A stretch of 64,000 nt of DNA, taken from positions 310,001 to 374,000 of the forward strand of contig NZ_JAGIPR010000003.1 of the NCBI RefSeq assembly GCF_017877355.1. The letters run 5' to 3'. Positions 58,196-64,000 of the stretch are shown piece after piece. The notes below the pieces were generated by a model, which worked only from the letters and a program-made list of their open reading frames with translations, had not been told where the DNA came from and searched no databases. How positions within the stretch are numbered: the first letter of the stretch is position 1; every line of letters begins with the position of its first letter. Origin of the DNA: Chryseobacterium jejuense (GTDB lineage: Bacteria > Bacteroidota > Bacteroidia > Flavobacteriales > Weeksellaceae). A program made the translations under genes and the position numbers.

Positions 58196-59071
58196 ATGAG
58201 AAATTTGCAAGTTGTCGAACTGAACGGCACATTAGAAATGCTGAACGAAAATGAACTGTATTCTTTCAAGGGAGGGCTTACAGGCGGTCAAAGTGATGTC
58301 CATGATATCCCTGAAGTTATTATTCCTACACCGGGCGGTGATGACGGTGGCAGTGATGATGGAGGATATGATGATGGAAGCAATCCTCCAACCTGGGATG
58401 ACGATAATCCACCTCATGGGGGTGATGATGATAATCCGTTCCCACCAGATGGAGGGGGTGATCCAGGAAATGATGATAACACAAGTGATCCTGAACAACA
58501 TAATTTGCCTCAACCAGTACCTCAGATATGCACGCAGTTAGGATCAACTGGTGAATGTACAATGAAGGCGCTGGATGTTATTTCAAAATTTTTAGGAGGC
58601 GATGCTATGGGCATTCACAAGGATGATTTTGCACAATTTGTAGGATTAAATAATCCTGGTGAAGCCGCTATGGAATTTTTAATGAATCCAAACGGAGGGC
58701 TATCAATGGGAGAATTAAATGGGCTTGTGGATGAATTTTTCACAAATACTGATCTTGGAGGGGATGCTGCCAGCATTATCAGCCACCTTGATAATGGCCA
58801 TCCGATATTGGCGACAATATTAGATCCTGCGACAAATACAGGACACGCTGTTGTTATTATTGGTTTTAATGCCGGAACTAATATGGTAACTATTGCAAAT
58901 TCTTTGGCTCCTGGAGGAGTAGAAACAATTGCCTATAATGCCTCTACAATGGTCAATCAATCTGCAATTTCAGGTTTCCAAAATAATGCTACTGTAAATC
59001 AGTATAGAAATGACGCTAATGATTGGTGGATCGGATGTGGAATGTCTGCTTCAGGTGCAGTTATCGGTTAA
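58196..59071 (+). CDS. Double-glycine-leader effector with papain/C39-like C-terminal domain
   Basis: A 291-aa protein with the same leader (ENELYSFKGG, cut expected after Gly27) and Asp/Gly/Pro-rich linker (28-95) as the effector at 51913. The C-terminal domain (about 108-291) has Cys112 and Cys121 in ICTQLGSTGECTMKALDVI, then NGHPILATI, TGHAVVIIGF with His217, and VTIANS with Asn235, the Cys-His-Asn order of papain-like/C39-like peptidases. A further Cys lies at 281. It is probably a secreted protease toxin or a thiol hydrolase. It lies 75 bp after the HlyD gene and 17 bp before a small exported protein, its candidate immunity partner. Confidence 0.85.
   Translation: MRNLQVVELNGTLEMLNENELYSFKGGLTGGQSDVHDIPEVIIPTPGGDDGGSDDGGYDDGSNPPTWDDDNPPHGGDDDNPFPPDGGGDPGNDDNTSDPEQHNLPQPVPQICTQLGSTGECTMKALDVISKFLGGDAMGIHKDDFAQFVGLNNPGEAAMEFLMNPNGGLSMGELNGLVDEFFTNTDLGGDAASIISHLDNGHPILATILDPATNTGHAVVIIGFNAGTNMVTIANSLAPGGVETIAYNASTMVNQSAISGFQNNATVNQYRNDANDWWIGCGMSASGAVIG
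58354..58443 (+). repeat. Linker block identical to 52343-52432, copy B
   Basis: The partner of copy A: 90 identical bp in opposite orientation, covering the linker from around residue 53 to 83 of this effector. Confidence 0.93.
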
Positions 59072-59088
59072 ATTATAAATAACAGAAT

Positions 59089-59610
59089 ATGAAAATTAAA
59101 CTTTTATTTACATTGCTAGTGTCATTTAATTTCTGTACTGCACAGATTAATATTGACCATATTGACTTTCAAAAGGATTCTATTCCAAAGGTAATTAATA
59201 ACACTAACAAGAAACCGTTACTTGAAACTTTAGAGTTGAATGGAAAATTACTACCAAGTAATACAATTTTTGGTTTAGATCCGGATAGAATTGAATCTGT
59301 GACTAGAAAATCGGTGTCTTCCAATGAGGAAAAGATAATTGTAAAAACGAAAACAGACTATACTCCCAAACTTATTTCATTAATTGATTTGCTTAAAGAA
59401 ACTAACTTAAATCTAAAGAATTTTATTATTTTTATTGATGGAAAGCCTATTGATAGTGAATTCGATAAAACGTGTGTTGACAAAGATTTTATATTACAAA
59501 TTAAGGCAGAAAATATTCAGTCAGATGGTAAGCAAGATGTAGTTCTTGTTAATATATTTACGAAGTCAAAGAAAAACATCGACAAATCTAAAGTTATGTT
59601 AATTAAGTAG
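59089..59610 (+). CDS. Small exported protein, candidate immunity protein for the papain-like effector
   Basis: A 173-aa protein with signal peptide KIKLLFTLLVSFNFCTAQ. The mature part contains FGLDPDRIESVTRKSV and FIIFIDGKPID, a pattern resembling the plug-like, TonB-receptor-associated segments seen in small Bacteroidota periplasmic proteins, but no family is certain. It starts 17 bp after the effector and is followed by a strong terminator, so it ends the operon. By position it should neutralise the papain-like effector in the periplasm. That is inference. Confidence 0.7.
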   Translation: MKIKLLFTLLVSFNFCTAQINIDHIDFQKDSIPKVINNTNKKPLLETLELNGKLLPSNTIFGLDPDRIESVTRKSVSSNEEKIIVKTKTDYTPKLISLIDLLKETNLNLKNFIIFIDGKPIDSEFDKTCVDKDFILQIKAENIQSDGKQDVVLVNIFTKSKKNIDKSKVMLIK

Positions 59611-59647
59611 TTATATATAATACTGTAATTAATTTTAAAAAAAATTA

Positions 59648-59675
59648 GCCGTCTCTTTAACGAGGCGGTTTTTTA
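59648..59675 (+). terminator. Intrinsic terminator of the exporter/effector operon
   Basis: CCGTCTC (59649-59655) pairs with GAGGCGG (59662-59668), with one G-T pair, and six T residues follow. Confidence 0.9.
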
Positions 59676-59933
59676 TTGCAGAGAACAATATAATAGCATC
59701 AAGTTCAGTTGATTTATTGATAGGGATGATAATAACACACTTATATATTGAACAGTTGTTTCGTTGTAACTTGGTTTAGCAATCAACATTATATTAAGAC
59801 TTTAGAACTGTTTAGTTCTTAATACTGCCTATGTTGGGGTATTCAGCCGGACATGAATTCTAATTTTGCAATAGTAACGTACAGAGATTATGCCCAAGAA
59901 AATTGTTTGAAAAAAGAAGCTTGTGCTTTAGGT
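59676..59933. other. Intergenic, small palindrome
   Basis: No gene is seen. AGAACT/AGTTCT around 59804-59819 forms a small near-palindrome. The DNA separates the secretion locus from the integrase remnant. Confidence 0.4.
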
Positions 59934-60490
59934 TTCAACTTAATGCATTTTTCCCATTCAAATCTAACTTAATTTTTTCTGAAGCTTCTTTTGTTAATGC
60001 ATCTACAATCCTCACGTAAACCTCTGTGGTTTTAACGTTCTTATGTCCTAATAATTTTGATACAGTATAGATATCTGTACCTGAAGTCAGCTGTAAAGTG
60101 GCGAATGTATGACGAAAACCATGGAATGTAAAATGTTTTTTTATTCCAGCATTTTTAAGCTATCCGGGAAGATATTTGATTACAAGATTGTATTTTAGGT
60201 CTTCAAATATTTTTACATTATCTTCTCCACGAAGCCCTAATAATTCGAGCGTGTCATAGGGTATGGATAATATTCTGCCTTTCCTGTTCAATATCACAAT
60301 AGCGAAGTCCTGTTAATGCAGAAAACAAATCTGCTTTTTTGATCACTGGAGAGCTGCATTCAGCACCTGCCATTTTTTGTAATTCATCTTTAAAAAGATA
60401 GGGCCTATGGGTATCATCTACTTTGATATTATGAATAAAATTTCCTAGGTCCACTGAAATGTATTTGTTTCTGTAAGCTTTTTTTTAAAC
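59934..60490 (-). pseudogene. Broken tyrosine recombinase (C-terminal catalytic part)
   Basis: On the minus strand, fragments in different frames make up most of a tyrosine recombinase. The upstream part reads YRNKYISVDLGNFIHNI then KADLFSALTGLRYCDIEQ (first catalytic Arg). After a frame break at about 60254 the downstream part holds FRHTFATLQLTSGTDIYTV (HxxR) and SKLLGHKNVKTTEVY (catalytic Tyr) and ends ...LDLNGKNALS at 59934. The N-terminal arm- and core-binding domains are missing. It is the relic of an integrative element at the edge of the effector locus. Confidence 0.85.
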
Positions 60491-60624
60491 ACATTTAAAT
60501 CCCATTAAATCAGTATGTTATGAAAATGTCAATAAGCAACTAATTACCTATATATCAGTTGTTTATAATTTCTATTTCCCGATATAATATCTAAAGAAGT
60601 CTTTATTTATAGTGGTTTACGCAT

Positions 60625-60872
60625 ATTGAGGTGTACAAAAGTGGTACAGGATTAAGATGCTGCAACATCTTTTTTTTCTACTTTTCCGCACGAATCTCGT
60701 CATCGAAAAAACCGATGAATAAAGGGTTTTATCGATTTTGAAGTTAAAACAAAAAAGGCATTTGTACTACTTTTGTACACCTTTAATATTATAAGTCTCT
60801 ATAAATTAAATAATTAACAATTCCCGACTGAAAACCTGTGATAATTGATACATTTCGCCCGTACACCTCAAT
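60625..60872. repeat. Inverted repeats around the GGTGTACAAAAGT motif
   Basis: GGTGTACAAAAGTGGTAC at 60630-60647 is matched, inverted with one mismatch, at 60764-60781. In addition ATTGAGGTGTAC at 60625-60636 recurs inverted at 60861-60872. The arms lie between the dead recombinase and hipA, as expected for recombinase binding sites or an element end. Confidence 0.6.
60654..60678 (+). terminator. Hairpin with T-run
   Basis: AAGATG and CATCTT around a 6-nt loop are followed by a run of T. No intact + strand gene precedes it, so it may be left over from the lost element. Confidence 0.45.
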
Positions 60873-60935
60873 TTCTATCTATTTTTAGGACAAAAATAAA
60901 GTTAGAATTCCAACAAGTGTAGCTCAAATTTTATA

Positions 60936-62165
60936 TTAAAATTTTTTAATTAGTCTACTTATTAATTCTCTGTTAGATTTACTAACTCCAACATCTTTTG
61001 ATAGATTTGACCATTTACTAAGTGCGGAACTTGTTTGCTCAATAACATTCTCCATGAATTCTTTTGATAGTTTAGCTTCCTTTCCTAATTTAGTAAGATG
61101 TTTGACGGTAATATTTCGTCCTTCTCCCATTACCATAGTGCTTTGTTCTCCACCTGGTCCAGATGAGAAAGTAAGGTCGTAAGCGGGTGATAATTTCCAT
61201 TCTCCAAATTCATTCATCAAAAACGAAAAATTCTTAGCATGGTCGTCTCTATTGTGCGCCATAACATTGAAAACTGCTAACCGAAACATTTTTTCTACTT
61301 CTCGAATGTCTTTGGTTAAAACACCCGTCAATGATAATAAATCTTCATAATCAAGAGACGGAAACCTAAAATTACTGTGAACGAGTCCACTCACCGTATG
61401 CATATGGAGACGCTTATTTCCTTCTCTATCAAAACGCTTTACGGCAAAATAGCCATTCCCTTTCTGTGAAGGAAACAAATGAACTTCAGGCATTTTAATT
61501 CCTGCATCAACAGCCATTAAAGCGTAAATGTATTCTATTGATCCAGCATCTTTTCCATCTAACGAGTTTGGAAATTTTACCATCCAAGGTTCAAAATTAT
61601 CGCTTAACAAATTCGCTCCGTGGGATATATTTTCTCTCTTTGCATCAACGCCAATCAATGCTTTTGGCCGTGCTCCAGCAGATGATCCGTTCAAAGCCAA
61701 AAGTTCTGCGATCACTTCTTCTGAATCACCTTGCAAAACGTCTTCTGTTTGAGTAGCCAACACGTCCAAATCAATCATCTCATTACTACTATTTGGACTT
61801 TGATCCGGCTCATAAACCAAGGCACCCATACCGTGCAATCCAACATATCCTAGACGATCAAGTGGGGAAATATCCGATGGGGAAATTCCTTCCGAGCGAA
61901 GCATACGATCGAAGAGTAATCTTCCCCAACCGTCGGGCAAACTATCATTGAAAACACCAGCCAAACCTTCAAAAGGATCTCTTGGAAGCTCTATTACGTC
62001 TCGTTGCAAAGGAAGTTTTACAGGTGAAATTTCTAAATTGGTTTGCAGAAATTCTTCGTCGTATTGAAAATAGATGATACCATCACGAATTGCCAGACGT
62101 CCAATGGGTTGAATTCCAGAACCAAAATTCAATCCTACTTTTATTTCTTTTATTGCTATTTTCAT
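60936..62165 (-). CDS. hipA: HipA-family serine/threonine kinase toxin
   Basis: A 409-aa, full-length HipA. The N-subdomain has VFNDSLPDGWGRLLFDRML. The ATP-loop GSSAGARPKALIG is near residue 175. The kinase core has EPWMVKFP, the catalytic segment NVMAHNRDDHAKNFSFL near 305 (H-N-x-D-x-x-x-x-N) and the metal-site LSPAYDLTFS. HipA kinases phosphorylate a cellular target such as a glutamyl-tRNA synthetase and arrest growth. It overlaps its antitoxin gene by 4 bp (ATGA) and follows it on the minus strand, the usual hipBA order. All key residues are present, so it should be functional. Confidence 0.94.
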   Translation of the reverse strand: MKIAIKEIKVGLNFGSGIQPIGRLAIRDGIIYFQYDEEFLQTNLEISPVKLPLQRDVIELPRDPFEGLAGVFNDSLPDGWGRLLFDRMLRSEGISPSDISPLDRLGYVGLHGMGALVYEPDQSPNSSNEMIDLDVLATQTEDVLQGDSEEVIAELLALNGSSAGARPKALIGVDAKRENISHGANLLSDNFEPWMVKFPNSLDGKDAGSIEYIYALMAVDAGIKMPEVHLFPSQKGNGYFAVKRFDREGNKRLHMHTVSGLVHSNFRFPSLDYEDLLSLTGVLTKDIREVEKMFRLAVFNVMAHNRDDHAKNFSFLMNEFGEWKLSPAYDLTFSSGPGGEQSTMVMGEGRNITVKHLTKLGKEAKLSKEFMENVIEQTSSALSKWSNLSKDVGVSKSNRELISRLIKKF

Positions 62166-62467
62166 TTTTTGTTTCCTCGTTTTTTAATGGGCTTTTCCTC
62201 TGATTTCAGTACATCATCAATAGATTTAAAACTCTGCTCCTTCGGTTTTAAAACATCAACCATTTCTTCTAATCCACCAACAACTGAAAGCAATTTTAGA
62301 AATGAATCCAAAGAGATCAAGCCTTTTTGCTCAAATTTTCTTAGAGTTGGTAAAGGAACACCCGATCTTTCAGCCAAACCTTCCTGTGTTAGATTCATTT
62401 GCAATCGCCTTTCACGGACATTATCAACTAGTTTTTTCTGAATTTTGGACAGAGAAACAAATAACAT
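62162..62467 (-). CDS. hipB: HipB-like XRE-family antitoxin
   Basis: A 101-aa protein with an XRE-type HTH (about 14-68: VRERRLQMNLTQEGLAERSG, VPLPTLRKFEQKG) and a lysine-rich disordered tail (KPIKKRGNKK). HipB neutralises HipA by binding it and represses the operon. Its stop overlaps the hipA start. An AT palindrome at 62501 lies just upstream in the expected operator position. Confidence 0.92.
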   Translation of the reverse strand: MLFVSLSKIQKKLVDNVRERRLQMNLTQEGLAERSGVPLPTLRKFEQKGLISLDSFLKLLSVVGGLEEMVDVLKPKEQSFKSIDDVLKSEEKPIKKRGNKK

Positions 62468-62500
62468 AATAGTAGTATTTATTATAATTAATTAACAATA

Positions 62501-62526
62501 AATAATATTATTGTATTACAAATATA
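62501..62526 (-). promoter_or_regulatory. hipBA promoter -7 box and palindromic operator candidate
   Basis: On the minus strand TATATTTG (62519-62526) fits the TAnnTTTG -7 box. The perfect 12-bp palindrome AATAATATTATT (62501-62512) covers the expected transcription start, where HipB could bind and repress. Confidence 0.5.
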
Positions 62527-62790
62527 CGGAATTATTATAAGATATGTGAAACACATGGTCAATTTAACCACCTAATTACACTGCAAAATTTAAGAAATAC
62601 TGTTTTATATTAGAATGTTTTTAAATAATTAATTAATTCAAAAGAGTTTAACCAGTTGAATACGGATTATGACTTGATTGTTGAAAAAAAGTTAAACAAA
62701 TTTATAATTACTCTGAAACAGCTTATATTGCAAAATGGTTTTGAAAATATTGTATATAATTAAAGAACCGGATTTGAGAAATCAAACTAA
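62527..62790. other. AT-rich intergenic region
   Basis: No gene is supported. It separates the hipBA promoter from the TnpB-like fragment. It may hold the worn front part of that gene, but no frame I read matches. Confidence 0.4.
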
Positions 62791-63132
62791 TTATACCGCA
62801 GGCTTGCAATCCAGGCAAGTCAGAAAATGATTCAAGCCGGAGTAGCCTATGTCCGTTCGGGAAATGGAGCCAAACGGAAACAAAAGGCACTTTATAAAAC
62901 AGAAAATTTTGAAAGCAGATATGTAAGTCATCGGCTTCATTTGTACAGCCGGAAGCTTATTGATTTCTGCATCCAGCAGCAGGCTGGAACACTTATTCTT
63001 AAAGATCAGGAAGACAAGATAGGAATTGCAAAAGAACAGGAATTTGTGCTTCGCAACTGGAGTTATTATGAATTGCAGACCAAAATAAAATACAAAGCAG
63101 AAAAGGCAGGTATCGAATTAATTATTGGATAG
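62791..63132 (+). pseudogene. TnpB/IS605-OrfB-like C-terminal fragment
   Basis: The open frame 62791-63132 (ATG at 62827) reads RRLAIQASQKMIQAG, then YVSHRLHLYSRKLIDFC, QQQAGTLILKDQ, and ends RNWSYYELQTKIKYKAEKAG. The order h-L-x-S-x-x-I-V-D-F, then a short strand, then W-S-x-x-x-L...Y-K-A-x-x-x-G is that of TnpB-type RNA-guided nucleases. The second RuvC acidic position appears to be Lys (LILKDQ) and the frame stops before RuvC-III, so it is incomplete and inactive. No start region or inverted-repeat end is visible upstream. Confidence 0.5.
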
Positions 63133-63528
63133 CTGAAAAAAACAACGAGGGTGCTTGTAAACCCGTAGGGTGAGGTCACGAACACTCACTAAATACTTTA
63201 GTAGTATATACAACGGCGTGGGCTTCTTTTTTATCTCAAAGACAGGGTAATAAAAGAAAATAACTGATTATAGTAGAGAAGAAAATTGTTGAATAAATTT
63301 ATAAATTCAATTACAGGGAAAATCACGGATTGTTAAGGAGTAATATTTTGATAACGTTTTGGGTATTGTCGAAGGCGGGGATTATTAGCACAAAAGTTCA
63401 ATAGAATTACTGATATTGAACCTTGTACAAATGTTTCATAGAAGCACTTCAGCCGCCATATTGCCATACTGGTGTTACAAGCTGCCGTTTTATTCATCGT
63501 CTTCATCTTCCGTTTTTGTTCGTGTCCA
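63133..63528. repeat. Noncoding repeat-like element of flavobacterial type
   Basis: No credible gene. Between about 63210 (CAACGGCGTGGGCTTC) and 63490 (GCCGCCATATTGCC, then CTGGTGTTACAAGC) the sequence resembles a dispersed flavobacterial intergenic repeat with the core GAAGGCGGGGATTATTAG and AGCACAAAAGTTCAATAG. A short structured patch, including ACTAAA-TAC-TTTAGT at 63188-63202, directly follows the TnpB-like stop. The 84-codon minus-strand frame inside it is probably not a gene. Confidence 0.4.
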
Positions 63529-64000
63529 CTATCCGCCAATATATTCTCGTTCCGCTTGTTCTCCATAATCAAGGTCAAAAACTTCATTGAGTGTTTTGTC
63601 TTTGAGTGTCATTTGTTCCAATGCAACAAGCTTTGCATCTTCAATTATTTGGTTTCCTGTCAAAAACTGCCAGTCACCATCATTGTCGTGAATAACACAA
63701 AGAATTGGTTTGTCAAATTCTAACCATTGTTTGGTCGTAAAAATGGCAATATTTTTTGCTTCTCTAAATTTAAAATCAGCATTTCTGTCAAGTAACGGTT
63801 GTCTATACTCAAATTCTTCTTCATAGTCTTTGTTCCAAGGAAATTTATTGTTTCGGTCAGTCCATATAAGTTGAATTGCAGGAAAGTTTTTGGACTCATA
63901 GAAGTTTATTGCTTGTCCAAAGTAATTGGAAATATTTCTACTATCAACAGTTACAAATTGAGTATTGCTGTTTTCAAAAAAGTCGTCATAATTTTTACCG
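63529..64000 (-). CDS. DUF4262-like protein, 5' end outside window
   Basis: The last ~157 residues of a protein running in from the right edge on the minus strand, ending QAEREYIGG at TAG 63529. It contains NFPAIQLIWTDRNNKFPWN, EFEYRQPLLDRNADFKFRE and CVIHDNDGDWQFLTG, the tryptophan/proline pattern and final H-D-x-D-G-D-W-Q-F block typical of DUF4262 proteins. Function unknown; the family is common in accessory regions and may contain immunity proteins. The start codon is not in the window. Confidence 0.75.
   Translation of the reverse strand, partial: GKNYDDFFENSNTQFVTVDSRNISNYFGQAINFYESKNFPAIQLIWTDRNNKFPWNKDYEEEFEYRQPLLDRNADFKFREAKNIAIFTTKQWLEFDKPILCVIHDNDGDWQFLTGNQIIEDAKLVALEQMTLKDKTLNEVFDLDYGEQAEREYIGG

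Noticed and set aside
60254..60454. 66-codon minus-strand frame as its own gene
   Set aside because: It is the middle of the broken tyrosine recombinase; the sequence runs on in both directions after frame breaks.
63333..63587. 84-codon minus-strand frame
   Set aside because: It lies in the repeat-like element, has no recognisable domain and overlaps the end of the DUF4262-like gene.
1..64000. CRISPR array, rRNA or tRNA genes
   Set aside because: No regularly spaced repeats and no recognisable RNA gene were seen while reading; a covariance search was not possible.

Overview
The window looks like chromosomal DNA of a flavobacterium close to Chryseobacterium (Bacteroidota). The grounds are low GC, scarce Shine-Dalgarno sequences, TAnnTTTG-type -7 boxes, a type IX secretion (T9SS) C-terminal sorting domain, LytS/LytTR and 7TM-AraC regulators, and flavobacterial house families (YdeI-like, DUF1826, DUF4262, DoxX, ChrA). 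The species is inferred from protein style, not from a marker gene.

1-16962 (minus strand) is one tightly coupled biosynthetic operon. In transcription order it holds a 2344-aa PUFA-synthase-like polyketide synthase (two NMO/PfaD-like flavin domains, KS-AT-ACP-ACP-KR), a 1416-aa KS-AT-DH-phosphopantetheinyl transferase protein, a free ACP, an alpha/beta hydrolase, an 800-aa double glycosyltransferase and two condensation-like acyltransferases, the last cut by the window edge. It probably makes a glycosylated, O-acylated polyketide or fatty lipid. A decayed copy of the first gene's 5' end lies just upstream.

17952-31555 is mixed: a possible immunity-like protein, an exported glutaminase, a GT-C membrane protein, a 1640-aa PKD/T9SS surface protein, a PLD-fold membrane protein, a YdeI-like protein, a DUF1826-like protein and a BamA/TamA-like barrel. 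31720-42509 is a signalling and hydrolase region: a 7TM-AraC regulator, a LytS/LytTR two-component pair and three serine beta-lactamase-fold hydrolases. Two near-identical upstream elements (32873 and 38883) carry LytTR-like direct repeats at fixed spacing to the promoters of two operons. 43034-50584 holds a CocE-type hydrolase, a dead and an intact terpene synthase side by side, ChrA and DoxX.

51356-59610 is the most unusual part: a divergent secretion locus. One arm encodes an IspD-like cytidylyltransferase, a GT25-LicD fusion, a double-glycine-leader effector with a DUF6973-like C-terminus, and a lipoprotein. The other arm encodes a C39-peptidase ABC exporter, an HlyD-type adaptor, a second effector with the same leader and Asp/Gly-rich linker but a papain/C39-like C-terminus, and a small exported protein. 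I read this as a polymorphic effector system exported by a PCAT, each effector followed by a candidate immunity gene, with a nucleotide-sugar/alditol-phosphate transfer module attached.

59611-64000 is a scarred mobile region: a broken tyrosine recombinase, inverted repeats, an intact hipBA toxin-antitoxin pair, a TnpB-like fragment, a noncoding repeat and a partial DUF4262 gene at the right edge. I saw no rRNA, tRNA or CRISPR array.
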